Below, in pieces: positions 7,815-16,085 of a DNA stretch of 64,000 nt. Numbering within the stretch: the stretch's first letter is position 1; each line of letters opens with the position of its first letter. Location: NCBI RefSeq assembly GCF_905220975.1, contig NZ_CAJNBK010000013.1, positions 95,671 through 159,670 of the forward strand, written 5' to 3'. Below the pieces are notes generated by a model. That model made no database searches and was not told where the DNA came from. It saw only the letters and a list, made by a program, of their open reading frames with translations. The stretch is from Paraburkholderia haematera. Its GTDB lineage: Bacteria; Pseudomonadota; Gammaproteobacteria; Burkholderiales; Burkholderiaceae. The position numbers and the translations under genes are program-made.

Positions 7815-8687
7815 TCACGCACTCGCGGCTTTGGGCCGGGTGGCGGGTTTGGCGTTGGATTGAGTATCCGCTTCGGCAGACTTCTTTTTCCGCGAGCGGG
7901 AAACGCTTGTGACGTCTCGCGGCTGCCCGGCGCCTTGCGTGCCGAGCCAGGTATCGAGCGCGACACCCACCACCGTATCCAGCGGCGCGCCCGGAAACAC
8001 GGGGCAGGTGAGATTGAGCGCGACGATGCCGTGCAGAGTCGCCCAGAACGCCTCCGCCCACACCCCCACGTCCATCGACGCGGACAAGCGCCCCGCCGCT
8101 TTCAACTCCTCGATTGCGGAGATCATGATGGTCAAGGCGGCGTCGCCGGGGTCGTCGTCCGGTTTCGGCGGCGCGAGGCTCGCTTGTCCGGACGCGGCAG
8201 AACCCACGGCCGCGGTTTCCGGCGCCGTGATCCCGGCTGCTTCGACCGGCGCCCCCGTATCCGCGATTGCGGCCACCGGCGTGCCCGCCCCCGCTGCCCC
8301 CGATGCAGCCGCCGCGGCGCCCAGCGCCGCGCCCGTGTAGCTCGGATCTTCCATGAAGATCAGCCGGTAGGTTTCCGGATGTTCGACCCCGAATGCCACA
8401 TAAGCACGCCCGAGCGCCTTCAGGCGCTCAGTGGGATCGGCGATCTGCGCGAGCGGCACGAACGTCTGCAGCAATTGTGCATAGCCTTCCGCGCACAACG
8501 CCTGGGCGATCTCATCGCGGCTTGCGAAGTGAAGGTACAGCGTGGCGGGCGAATACTCGATAGCGTCGGCAATCTTGCGCATTGACAACGCGGCAAAGCC
8601 TTCGCGCATGACGATGCGCCGCGCTGCATCGAGGATGCGCTCACGCAGCGCCTGTTTCTGACGGCTTTTTCGTTCGACGATTCCCAT
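7815..8687 (-). CDS. TetR-family regulator with an Ala/Pro-rich insertion
   Basis: A 290-residue regulator beginning MGIVERKSRQKQALRERILD. Residues ~12-58 form the TetR helix-turn-helix (AARRIVMREGFAALSMRKIA, ATLYLHFASRDEI). The ligand domain is of the WHG/TetR_C type with VEHPETYRLIFMEDPSYTG. Residues ~119-175 are a low-complexity Ala/Gly/Pro insertion in the ligand domain, and the tail is Lys/Arg-rich (SRSRKKKSAEAD). An ATG at 8696 is an alternative start. It is divergent from the epimerase gene at 8822, with a perfect palindrome between them, so autoregulation and control of that gene are inferred. Confidence 0.88.
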   Translation of the reverse strand: MGIVERKSRQKQALRERILDAARRIVMREGFAALSMRKIADAIEYSPATLYLHFASRDEIAQALCAEGYAQLLQTFVPLAQIADPTERLKALGRAYVAFGVEHPETYRLIFMEDPSYTGAALGAAAAASGAAGAGTPVAAIADTGAPVEAAGITAPETAAVGSAASGQASLAPPKPDDDPGDAALTIMISAIEELKAAGRLSASMDVGVWAEAFWATLHGIVALNLTCPVFPGAPLDTVVGVALDTWLGTQGAGQPRDVTSVSRSRKKKSAEADTQSNAKPATRPKAASA

Positions 8688-8739
8688 GCGATACATTTTC
8701 AGATTGACAAACTGAAAAGTCAAATTAAACTGAACACTG

Positions 8740-8762
8740 TTTACTGAACGGTGTTCAGTAAA
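8740..8762. promoter_or_regulatory. Perfect palindromic operator between TetR and epimerase genes
   Basis: Arms TTTACTGAAC (8740-8749) and GTTCAGTAAA (8753-8762) are exact inverted complements around a 3-base centre. A further half-site CTGAACAC begins at 8730 and pairs with GTGTTCAG (8751-8758). Position 53 bases before the TetR start and 60 bases before the divergent gene fits a TetR operator controlling both; the binding protein is inferred from context. Confidence 0.8.
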
Positions 8763-8821
8763 TTCTCATCGGTCAGCCAGCATCATCCGGGCGCGATACG
8801 GCGCCACCTTCAGGAGTCGTC

Positions 8822-9832
8822 ATGCAAACCACAGGAACGGTGGGTTTATTCGGTGCCGCGGGCGCGGCAGGTCAAGTCATCGCGGCCGCGCTGAGCGCGG
8901 CGGGCCGGGATTACCGGGTGGTCGGCCGCTCGCGCGCGCCGCTCGAGGCGGCATTCGGCCACGACCCGCATGCGCAAATCGTCACGTGGAATCCGGACGA
9001 TCCGGCTTCGATCAAGGCCGCGGCAGCCGGTTTGCAAACCGTGATCTATCTGGTCGGCGTGCCCTACGATCAGTTCGCCGCGCATCCGCCGCTCATGGAA
9101 AAAACGCTCGCCGGCGTGACGGCGGCGGGTGTCGAGCGCTTCATTCTGATCGGCACCGTGTATCCGTACGGCCGGGCGCGCAGCAATCCGATTAGCGAAA
9201 ATCATCCGCGGGAACCCCATACGTTCAAAGGCAAGATGCGGCTCGCGCAGGAAAATCTGGTGCTGGCGGCACACGGGCGCGCAAGCGGGTCGACCCGCCT
9301 GTCGACACTGGTGCTGCGCCTGCCGGATTTCTACGGCCCCTGCATCGAACGCAGTCTGCTGAACGGCGTGTTCGAGGGCGCGGCACACGGCAAGCGCGCG
9401 CAAGTGCTCGGGCCGGTGGATGTGCCGCACGAATTCATCTACCTGCCGGATATCGGACCTGTGGTCGAGACGCTCACGCGCACACCCGACGCATACGGCC
9501 GGTGGTGGCATCTGGCCGGGACAGGCACGATCACCCAGCGCGAGGTGGTGAGACAGACTTTTGCGCTCGCGGGCCGCGAGCCGAAGATGATGGTTGCCGG
9601 CAAGACCATGCTGCGCGTGCTCGGTCTCTTCAATCCGATCATGCGGGAACTGGTGGAGATGAACTATCTGCTGACCGAACCGGTTGTGCTTGACGACTCG
9701 GCATTGACGAAGCTGATCGGCCCAATCGCAAAAACCTCATACGAGGAAGGTATCCGTCATGCGTTCAACGCTGCGCGCGAGGCGGCGTCGATGAGCACCG
9801 CGACACATGGGAAGACGGCAAAGGCAGCGTGA
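8822..9832 (+). CDS. NAD(P)-dependent epimerase/dehydratase family protein (extended SDR)
   Basis: A 336-residue Rossmann-fold protein. The N-terminal nucleotide motif is GLFGAAGAAGQ (residues ~8-18), followed by VVGRSR and a typical NAD-binding beta-alpha pattern. An SDR-type Tyr may lie in GTVYPYGRARSN, with Lys in FKGKMRLAQENLV, and LRLPDFYGPCIERSLL is the usual substrate-loop segment of extended SDRs. The substrate cannot be told; relatives act on nucleotide sugars or on hydroxy-acyl compounds, and its pairing with a TetR regulator suggests detoxification or catabolism rather than envelope synthesis. The ATG at 8822 is preceded by CAGGAG. Confidence 0.85.
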   Translation: MQTTGTVGLFGAAGAAGQVIAAALSAAGRDYRVVGRSRAPLEAAFGHDPHAQIVTWNPDDPASIKAAAAGLQTVIYLVGVPYDQFAAHPPLMEKTLAGVTAAGVERFILIGTVYPYGRARSNPISENHPREPHTFKGKMRLAQENLVLAAHGRASGSTRLSTLVLRLPDFYGPCIERSLLNGVFEGAAHGKRAQVLGPVDVPHEFIYLPDIGPVVETLTRTPDAYGRWWHLAGTGTITQREVVRQTFALAGREPKMMVAGKTMLRVLGLFNPIMRELVEMNYLLTEPVVLDDSALTKLIGPIAKTSYEEGIRHAFNAAREAASMSTATHGKTAKAA

Positions 9833-9840
9833 GCCGCCAC

Positions 9841-10125
9841 TTAAACCGCCATGTTGCCGGGTGGGAAATGACCGCTCCTGAGCAGCACGGGTGTGCCATT
9901 GCTGATCTGCAAATGTTCGCGCGCAACCGCCTCGATGCGCGGGCGCCCGGCGTCGAATGCGCGCATCCAGCCATCGAGATCCTCTGAGTACGCGCCGAAG
10001 TGATCTTCGAGCGCCTCGACCGAGATCGCGCACGGCACCGGCTCGCCGTCCACGAGCGCGGGAAACACAACCGTCAGATTGGAATCGCGGTAAGCAGGCG
10101 CATCCGCGGGAAACCTAATTTCCAT
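9841..10125 (-). CDS. DUF1488-family protein
   Basis: 94 residues, MEIRFPADAPAYRDSNLTVV followed by FPALVDGEPVPCAISVEALE and DHFGAYSEDLDGWMRAFDAG. The FPALVDG...V.CAIS.EALEDHFGA core is the DUF1488 signature. The family is small, cytosolic and of unknown function. It converges on the epimerase gene with an 8-base gap between stops, so the two transcripts may overlap. Confidence 0.8.
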   Translation of the reverse strand: MEIRFPADAPAYRDSNLTVVFPALVDGEPVPCAISVEALEDHFGAYSEDLDGWMRAFDAGRPRIEAVAREHLQISNGTPVLLRSGHFPPGNMAV

Positions 10126-10210
10126 GGCCGCCTCATCAGAAGTATCCGGCAGTAAAGGGACGCCGGTATAAACCGGCCGCCCCCGGACATGCCCGTTATG
10201 GTACTCGCGC

Positions 10211-10230
10211 GGCTGGACCGCGGTCCAGCC
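10211..10230. repeat. Perfect 20-base palindrome
   Basis: GGCTGGACCG and CGGTCCAGCC (10211-10230) are exact inverted complements with no loop. It sits in the 275-base region between DUF1488 and a small hypothetical gene. Nearby GCCGGT/ACCGGC (about 10162-10177) gives another short hairpin with a 4-base loop. Either a protein-binding site or part of a 5' leader; no T tract follows. Confidence 0.6.
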
Positions 10231-10400
10231 TCCCTCGCCCTTCTGCCCGATGGCGCGTGCCCCGGGCAGACAGGTTCCGCATGCGAAACGATACGCCGTG
10301 ATACGCCAGATTGCACTTGTGCCGCCTGCCTCTGTCGAACCGGTTCACCAGCACACCGGTGCTGGCGCAATGACGCCATTTCGAATTCAACGAGCGCAAT

Positions 10401-10592
10401 ATGGGAAAATATTTTCTGAACAACCGCGAACTGCCTGAGCCGGATGCGGCAAATGCATGGTTTGCCTACGCTGAAAGCCACGGTATCGACATTCCGAAAG
10501 CCATCAGCATCTGGGAAGACGCGGCGACCGGGAGCGGCGTGGAAAGCCACCAACAGGTTAGCGCGGCAGGCATCACGATCGAAACGGCTTAG
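10401..10592 (+). CDS. Small hypothetical protein, 63 residues
   Basis: Reads MGKYFLNNRELPEPDAANAW, FAYAESHGIDIPKAISIWED and ends VSAAGITIETA. A soluble, slightly acidic protein with normal codon use for this genome. No signal peptide, cysteine motif or known domain is seen. There is no strong Shine-Dalgarno; GAGCG lies about 7 bases before the ATG. It precedes the lipoprotein gene by 81 bases in the same direction. I do not recognise a family. Confidence 0.5.
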   Translation: MGKYFLNNRELPEPDAANAWFAYAESHGIDIPKAISIWEDAATGSGVESHQQVSAAGITIETA

Positions 10593-10673
10593 CCTCCCAG
10601 GCGCTCACTTCCGGTGTGCGCGGCGAGTTTCGCTATCTGAGTCTCGAACCCTATTTGAAAGGAAAACTTCACG

Positions 10674-11057
10674 ATGCATTTCATGACACCACTGCGCCGT
10701 TCCGGCCGATTCCGACCCGGCAGTGCCGCGCTTGCTCTGGTCCGCAGGGTGTCCCTGTCCGCCGCCCTGCCCGCTGCCGTGCTGCTCGGCGCGGGCCTGA
10801 GCGGCTGCGCGTCGTCGAACACCACTTCGCTGATCAATCTGCCGAACGGTCAGACCGGTTTTGCGGTGAACTGCAGCGGCGCCGACGCCGCTTCAAGTTG
10901 GGCCTCCTGCTACGTGCAGGCCGGCAAGGCATGTGGCGCGACCGGCTACGACATCATCTCGAAAGACAACGACGAAGGCGGCGCCGCGGGCGGCAGCATC
11001 ACGAACGTCGTCTCGGCTAATGTGAAAAACCGTTCGATGATCGTGCGCTGCAAGTAA
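10674..11057 (+). CDS. Hypothetical lipoprotein
   Basis: 127 residues. The N-terminal part has Arg residues followed by the hydrophobic AALPAAVLLGAGLSGC, a good lipobox (L-S-G-C) with Cys45 as lipidation site. The mature domain (~82 residues) contains three further Cys (VNCSGAD, SCYVQAGKACGATGYD) and IVRCK at the end, so two disulfides are plausible in the periplasm. GYDIISKDNDEGG resembles small YecR/YgdI-like lipoprotein folds only vaguely. An alternative ATG lies at 10683; AAGGAAAAC precedes the first. Function unknown. Confidence 0.75.
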   Translation: MHFMTPLRRSGRFRPGSAALALVRRVSLSAALPAAVLLGAGLSGCASSNTTSLINLPNGQTGFAVNCSGADAASSWASCYVQAGKACGATGYDIISKDNDEGGAAGGSITNVVSANVKNRSMIVRCK

Positions 11058-11073
11058 CGCTCAGTGGTCAGGC

Positions 11074-11412
11074 TCAGTGCGCCTGCATCTTCGAGAACAT
11101 GTTCAACACGGCGACCCCGGCAATGATCAGCCCGAGCCCGATGATGGCCGGCACGTCAGGTACCTGCCGGTACAGCACGACAGCGACCAGCGTAATCAGC
11201 ACGATGCCGGCGCCGGACCACACCGCGTAGACGATACCCACCGGAATAGTCTTCAACGTGAGCGACAGGCAATAGAACGCGATGCCGTAGCCGATCACCA
11301 CGACCGTTGCCGGCACCAGCCGCGAAAAACCTTCCGACGCCCGCATCGCGGAGGTCGCGATGACTTCGGCGACGATCGCAATCGCGAGCAACGCATAAGG
11401 AGGCGTCCGCAT
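11074..11412 (-). CDS. Small multidrug resistance (SMR/EmrE-like) efflux protein
   Basis: 112 residues with four membrane helices. Helix 1 carries the essential acidic residue, Glu16 in LLAIAIVAEVIATSAMR (equivalent to EmrE Glu14), and helix 3 carries the conserved VGIVYAVWSGAGIVLI segment with Trp. Proteins of this kind exchange protons for cationic drugs or for guanidinium and related compounds (Gdx subtype); the subtype cannot be assigned here. The ATG at 11412 is 5 bases after the stop of the upstream gene, so the two form an operon. No riboswitch-like guanidine motif was noticed. Confidence 0.88.
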   Translation of the reverse strand: MRTPPYALLAIAIVAEVIATSAMRASEGFSRLVPATVVVIGYGIAFYCLSLTLKTIPVGIVYAVWSGAGIVLITLVAVVLYRQVPDVPAIIGLGLIIAGVAVLNMFSKMQAH

Positions 11413-11416
11413 CGGC

Positions 11417-11923
11417 TCAGGCCTTTGCAAGCGCGAGCTTGCTGTAGTCGTGGCCGAGGTGGGCACACAGCGCTTCCACCACCAGTTCGTGATCCGCGCG
11501 CTGCGGCAACCCGGATACCGTGATCGAGCCGATCACGCCGGCGCCCGCTACCGTCAATGGAAACGCGCCGCCATGCGACGCATATTCCGTGTTTGGCAAG
11601 GCGTGCTTGTCGGCGAGCGTGCTGCCCGCCTGTTGCATCTTCAAACCGATCGCGTACGAACTGCGCCGGAAATGCGCGACGGTGTTGCCCTTGCGGCGCG
11701 CCCAGTCGACATTGTCCGGCGTCGCGCCGTTAAGCAGGCTGAAGAACAGCGGCTGACCGAACGTGCGCACGTCGATAGCGGCGGCGATGCCGCGTGCTCT
11801 CGCGACCTCGTGCAGATAGGCGCCCACCTGCCACGCGCGGTCGGCATCGAATTGCGGGAACACCAGCGCATGTTCCTGAGCGGCAATCACCTGTAGATCG
11901 TGTGCGATATCCATGGAGTTCAT
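11417..11923 (-). CDS. UPF0303 / HbpS-like (DUF336) protein
   Basis: 168 residues with the GlcG/HbpS-like fold. Diagnostic segments are GIAAAIDVRTFGQPLFFSLL, DNVDWARRKGNTVAHFRRSS, and GGAFPLTVAGAGVIGSITVS followed by GLPQRADHELVVEAL. Members of UPF0303 are cytosolic and uncharacterised; related HbpS proteins bind haem or cobalamin. Start ATG at 11923 (an alternative is 11914). It is the first gene of a two-gene unit with the SMR transporter, only 4 bases separating them. Confidence 0.82.
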   Translation of the reverse strand: MNSMDIAHDLQVIAAQEHALVFPQFDADRAWQVGAYLHEVARARGIAAAIDVRTFGQPLFFSLLNGATPDNVDWARRKGNTVAHFRRSSYAIGLKMQQAGSTLADKHALPNTEYASHGGAFPLTVAGAGVIGSITVSGLPQRADHELVVEALCAHLGHDYSKLALAKA

Positions 11924-12118
11924 AGCAGGGTAAGAAGTGAAGCGCGGGCCGTTGCACTGGCATCCCGGCGCCGCGATGAGAACCTGAATTCTAGCGCAGC
12001 GCCCTTCAAGAGCCTTCCGGTATGCGACGCGAGCAATGCGCGCCGCGACTTTGGAGCGCGCCGCGCCCGGGAAGTCGCGTCGCTTTGGCCTGTATTGAAG
12101 CCGGTTCTTAAATAGCTA

Positions 12119-12147
12119 TTGCGCTGGTTGTCGCTTTGTCCTATAAT
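12119..12147 (+). promoter_or_regulatory. Sigma-70-type promoter of tRNA-fMet
   Basis: TTGCGC (12119-12124) and TATAAT (12142-12147) are separated by 17 bases and lie 15 bases before the tRNA 5' end, an ordinary housekeeping promoter. Confidence 0.7.
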
Positions 12148-12162
12148 CTTTTCTTCGACGGA

Positions 12163-12239
<77 letters not shown>

Positions 12240-12287
12240 AATAGCGTTTAAGTAGCTAAAGCGGTTCGAAGCGTCGAAACACGATGA

Positions 12288-12318
12288 AAGGCTTGCCCAA
12301 CCGGCAGGCCTTTTTTGT
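12288..12318 (+). terminator. Rho-independent terminator after tRNA-fMet
   Basis: AAGGCTTGCC (12288-12297 region) pairs with GGCAGGCCTT (12303-12312) through one wobble, followed by TTTTTTG. It lies ~50 bases after the tRNA. The remaining ~220 bases to the NUDIX gene hold no recognised gene. Confidence 0.85.
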
Positions 12319-12538
12319 TTTCTGCTTCGCTTTTCATTGCGGTAGTGTGTGTTCTGCGCTCTGCCCCTTCAATTTGTTTGCACTCCGACACATACGCACG
12401 CGTCCTGAATAGGCGTCATCGGCGCGCGTGCCGGTGCAGGCCGCGCCTTCGCACCAGCGGCGGCACACCGCCTTCGCCGGACCTCAGCAAACTCCGCCCC
12501 AGTGATAAACTCCCATCACTCTTTCTCGTCCCCTTCCT

Positions 12539-13084
12539 ATGAAATTCTGTTCTGTCTGCGGCCACGGCGTCAGCCTGAGCATTCCGCCGGGTGACAACCG
12601 CGAGCGCTTCGTATGCGGCAGTTGCGGCACGGTGCATTATCAGAATCCGCGCAACGTGGTCGGCACCGTTCCGGTCTGGGACGACAAAGTGCTGCTGTGC
12701 CGCCGCGCGATCGAACCGCGCTACGGCTACTGGACACTGCCGGCAGGCTTCATGGAAATGGGCGAAACCACCGCCGAAGCGGCTTCGCGCGAAACGCTGG
12801 AAGAAGCCGGCGCGCGCGTCGAGGTGCAGAACCTGTTCTCGCTGCTGAACGTGCCGCACGTGCATCAGGTGCATCTGTTCTATATGGCGCGCCTGCTCGA
12901 TCTCGACATCGCTGCCGGCGAGGAAAGCCTCGAGGTGAAACTCTTCGAGGAACGCGACATTCCGTGGGACGAGATCGCCTTCCCGACCGTCGGCCAGACC
13001 CTGCGTTTCTTTTTTGCCGACCGTGCCGCCGGCAGCTTCGGCCTGCATACCGGCGATATCTTCCGCTCGCTGCGCGAAGGTTGA
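12539..13084 (+). CDS. NUDIX hydrolase with N-terminal zinc ribbon
   Basis: 181 residues. Residues 1-35 form a zinc ribbon with Cys4, Cys7, Cys26 and Cys29. The Nudix box lies at 70-92 (GFMEMGETTAEAASRETLEE then AGA), with all catalytic positions of GX5EX7REUXEEXGU present. The zinc-ribbon plus Nudix arrangement is that of NudC-like and ADP-ribose/NADH pyrophosphatase-like proteins, but it lacks the larger NudC N-terminal domain, so the substrate (a nucleoside diphosphate derivative) is uncertain. It begins the run NUDIX-aat-bpt-pyrD on one strand; only 9 bases separate it from aat. Confidence 0.92.
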   Translation: MKFCSVCGHGVSLSIPPGDNRERFVCGSCGTVHYQNPRNVVGTVPVWDDKVLLCRRAIEPRYGYWTLPAGFMEMGETTAEAASRETLEEAGARVEVQNLFSLLNVPHVHQVHLFYMARLLDLDIAAGEESLEVKLFEERDIPWDEIAFPTVGQTLRFFFADRAAGSFGLHTGDIFRSLREG

Positions 13085-13093
13085 GCGGCGCGC

Positions 13094-13831
13094 ATGGTTC
13101 CCTGGCTCGGACCTGACGATCCGTTTCCCTCCGTCGAGCGCGCGCTCGGCGCGGCAAGCGGCGCACCCGGCCTGCTCGCCGCCAGCGGCGACCTGCTGCC
13201 GTCGCGGTTGATCGACGCCTATCGGCGCGGCATTTTCCCGTGGTATTCGGACGGCCAGCCGGTCTTGTGGTGGAGTCCCGATCCGCGCATGATCCTGCGC
13301 CCCGCCGAGTTCAAAGTATCGCCGTCGCTGCGCAAGACCCTCAAGCGCGTGCTGCGAGAGGACGCATGGGAAATCCGCGTCGACCATGATTTCGCCGCCG
13401 TGATGCGCGCCTGTGCGCAGGCGCCACGGCACCGCCAGCGCGGCACGTGGATCACCGCCGACGTGGTCGAGGCGTATTCGTCGCTGCACAGAATGGGCGA
13501 TGCGCACAGCATCGAAACCTGGTTCGAAGGCAAGCGCGTAGGCGGTTTGTACGGGGTGTCGTTCGGCCGGATGTTCTTCGGCGAATCGATGTTCGCGGAG
13601 GTCACCGATGCGTCGAAAATGGCGCTGGCCGCGCTTGTCGGACACTTGCGCCGTCACGAAATAGAAATGATAGACTGCCAGCAGAACACGTCGCATCTGG
13701 CGTCGCTGGGCGGCCGCGAGATAGCGCGCAAAGCGTTCATTGCGCATGTTCGCGCGTCTGTCGATGCACCGCCGATTCCCTGGCGATTCGACAAGAGCGT
13801 ATTGCGCGATGTCGTCGAGCCGGCGGCGTAG
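13094..13831 (+). CDS. aat: Leucyl/phenylalanyl-tRNA--protein transferase
   Basis: A 245-residue GNAT-like transferase that adds Leu or Phe from aminoacyl-tRNA to proteins with N-terminal Arg or Lys, marking them for ClpS/ClpAP. Diagnostic segments: YRRGIFPWYSDGQPVLWWSP, DPRMILRPAEFKVSPSLRK, SIETWFEGKRVGGLYGVSFG and ESMFAEVTDASKMAL, followed by IDCQQNTSHLASLGG. Full length compared with E. coli Aat (234). It follows the NUDIX gene closely and precedes bpt, which acts on other N-termini; together they provide most leucine-based N-degron tagging. Confidence 0.97.
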   Translation: MVPWLGPDDPFPSVERALGAASGAPGLLAASGDLLPSRLIDAYRRGIFPWYSDGQPVLWWSPDPRMILRPAEFKVSPSLRKTLKRVLREDAWEIRVDHDFAAVMRACAQAPRHRQRGTWITADVVEAYSSLHRMGDAHSIETWFEGKRVGGLYGVSFGRMFFGESMFAEVTDASKMALAALVGHLRRHEIEMIDCQQNTSHLASLGGREIARKAFIAHVRASVDAPPIPWRFDKSVLRDVVEPAA

Positions 13832-13935
13832 GAAGAATCAGGCCGAATCCGGATCCGTCGCCCACCGAGCCGCGGGTCACGAGCCGTCAGGCACGCCGGG
13901 TTTGCAACACCAGAGACGCTTCGAGAGCTGCCAAC

Positions 13936-14757
13936 GTGACTCATCCCAACGAGCTGCCTCTTTCCCCGCTTTCCGCGCTGCAATTTTATGCAACAGCGCC
14001 CTATCCCTGCAGCTATCTGGATGGCCGCATCGCGCGTTCGCAAGTCGCCACGCCGAGCCATCTGATCAACTCCGACGTCTACACCGATCTCGTCAAAGCC
14101 GGCTTCCGCCGTTCGGGTGTGTTCACCTACCGCCCGTATTGCGATGGCTGCCGCGCCTGCGTGCCGGTGCGCGTGCCGGTCGATCAATTTCAGGCGAACC
14201 GTACGCAACGCCGCGTCTGGAAGAAGCACGGCGAACTGATCGCAACGGTCGCCCCACTGCATTACGACGAAGAGCACTACGCGCTCTACATGCGCTATCA
14301 GTCGGCACGGCATGCCGGCGGCGGCATGGACCGCGACAGCCGCGACCAATACGAACAGTTCCTGCTGCAGAGCCGGATCAACTCGCGGCTCGTCGAGTTT
14401 CGCGAACCGCTGCCGGATCATCCGGGAGCGCCAGGCATTCTGCGCATGATCAGCATGATCGACATCCTCGGTGACGGGCTCTCGTCGGTCTATACGTTTT
14501 TCGAACCGGGTATGCCGCACACCAGCTTCGGCACGTACAACATCTATTGGCAGATCGAGCAGGCGAAGAGCCTCAAGCTGCCCTACGTGTATCTCGGCTA
14601 CTGGATTCGCGAGAGTCCGAAGATGGCCTACAAGGCGAATTTCCGGCCGCTCGAAGGCTTGATCGACGGCGCCTGGAAAGTGCTCGATCCGGCCAGCATC
14701 GATCTGCCGCCGGTCGATCTGGCGATTCAGGGCCGGCGCGGACCGTTGCGGCCGTAA
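13936..14757 (+). CDS. bpt: Aspartate/glutamate leucyltransferase (arginyltransferase family)
   Basis: 273 residues read from the GTG at 13936 (MTHPNELPLSPLSALQFYAT). The enzyme transfers Leu from Leu-tRNA to N-terminal Asp or Glu, feeding the ClpS pathway (established for Vibrio vulnificus Bpt). Family marks are APYPCSYLDGRIARSQV, YRPYCDGCRACVPVRVPVDQ (CxxC cluster), FYNIYWQIEQ-type SFGTYNIYWQIEQAKSLKLP and YLGYWIRESPKMAYKANFRP. The reading frame stays open far upstream through aat, but the GTG start matches the family N-terminus. There is a 104-base gap after aat. Confidence 0.94.
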   Translation: MTHPNELPLSPLSALQFYATAPYPCSYLDGRIARSQVATPSHLINSDVYTDLVKAGFRRSGVFTYRPYCDGCRACVPVRVPVDQFQANRTQRRVWKKHGELIATVAPLHYDEEHYALYMRYQSARHAGGGMDRDSRDQYEQFLLQSRINSRLVEFREPLPDHPGAPGILRMISMIDILGDGLSSVYTFFEPGMPHTSFGTYNIYWQIEQAKSLKLPYVYLGYWIRESPKMAYKANFRPLEGLIDGAWKVLDPASIDLPPVDLAIQGRRGPLRP

Positions 14758-14887
14758 CGTCTGCGGCCGTAACAGCTGCGGGCGCTCCCGGCGCCCACGC
14801 CTTCGCGCTCTGTCCAGTTAGTCTCATTAACGCCCTAAAGCCGGTAAAATGGCGGGTTCCCATTTTCCGGCCGCCCGGCTTCGTCCC

Positions 14888-15910
14888 GTGTTCAGTTCCC
14901 TCTACCCGCTCGTACGCGCCCAACTCTTTCGCATGGACGCGGAAGACGCTCACCACCTGACCTTGCGCATCCTCGGCGCCGCCGGTCGCACCGGCCTTGC
15001 TGGCGTGCTCGCGCCACACGTGCCGGACGCGCCGCGCACCGTGATGGGTTTGACATTCAGGAACCCGGTCGGGCTCGCCGCGGGTCTCGACAAGGACGGC
15101 GCGTGCATCGACGGACTGGCGGCACTCGGCTTCGGCTCTATTGAGGTGGGCACGGTCACGCCGCGCGCACAGCCGGGCAATCCGCGCCCGCGCATGTTTC
15201 GCCTGCCGCAGGCGAATGCCGTGATCAATCGTATGGGCTTCAACAACGCGGGCGTCGACCAGTTCGTCAAGAACGTGCAGGCCGCGCGCTATCGCGGCAT
15301 TCTCGGGCTGAACATCGGCAAGAATGCCGACACGCCGATCGAACGCGCCGCCGAAGACTATCTGTATTGCCTCGAACGCGTGTACCCGTTCGCGAGCTAC
15401 GTGACGGTCAACATCTCGTCGCCGAATACAAAGAATCTGCGCCAGCTGCAAGGCGCGGGCGAACTCGACGCGCTGCTCGCCGCCCTGAAGGACAAGCAGC
15501 AGCGTCTGGCGGACATGCACGGCAAGCTGGTGCCGCTCGCCCTCAAGATCGCGCCGGACCTCGACGACGAACAGGTCAAATCGATCGCCGATACGCTCCT
15601 GCGCCACCAGTTCGAAGGCGTGATCGCCACCAACACCACGCTCTCGCGTACCGCCGTCACCGGCATGCAATACGGCGACGAAGCCGGCGGCCTGTCGGGC
15701 AAGCCGGTGTTCGACGCGTCGAACGAGGTGATTCGCAAGCTGCGCGCTGAAGTCGGCGAGACGGTGCCGATCATCGGCGTGGGCGGGATTTTCTCGGGCG
15801 AGGATGCGCGCGCGAAGCTGGCCGCGGGCGCCTCGCTGGTGCAGCTCTACACCGGTTTCATCTACCGCGGGCCGGCGCTCGTTGCCGAATGCGCGCAGGC
15901 ACTGCGCTAA
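14888..15910 (+). CDS. pyrD: Dihydroorotate dehydrogenase (quinone), class 2
   Basis: A 340-residue FMN enzyme that oxidises dihydroorotate to orotate and passes electrons to ubiquinone at the inner membrane. The N-terminal helical quinone domain (FSSLYPLVRAQLFRMDAEDA) identifies class 2. The FMN/substrate motifs are GLAAGLDKDGACIDGLAALG, FGSIEVGTVTPRAQPGNPRP, NRMGFNNAG and NISSPNTKNLR (catalytic Ser). The C-terminus has GVGGIFSGEDARAKLAAGAS and VQLYTGFIYRGP. The GTG at 14888 gives the family N-terminus; an in-frame ATG at 14849 would add 13 uncharacteristic residues. Confidence 0.97.
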   Translation: MFSSLYPLVRAQLFRMDAEDAHHLTLRILGAAGRTGLAGVLAPHVPDAPRTVMGLTFRNPVGLAAGLDKDGACIDGLAALGFGSIEVGTVTPRAQPGNPRPRMFRLPQANAVINRMGFNNAGVDQFVKNVQAARYRGILGLNIGKNADTPIERAAEDYLYCLERVYPFASYVTVNISSPNTKNLRQLQGAGELDALLAALKDKQQRLADMHGKLVPLALKIAPDLDDEQVKSIADTLLRHQFEGVIATNTTLSRTAVTGMQYGDEAGGLSGKPVFDASNEVIRKLRAEVGETVPIIGVGGIFSGEDARAKLAAGASLVQLYTGFIYRGPALVAECAQALR

Positions 15911-16085
15911 GCGGCGGCGTGCGGGCGTCCGCGGGCCGTGCCTGGGCCGCCCGCCGCATCCTCACGGATTCCCCACCCAATCCGCATCAGTAATATAGAC
16001 ATAAACAAACGGTATTTACGTTTCGATAGTCTGCTTTGTTATGCTTTTGTCTGTTAAAACGCCAGACGAACAATAAAGGAACACG

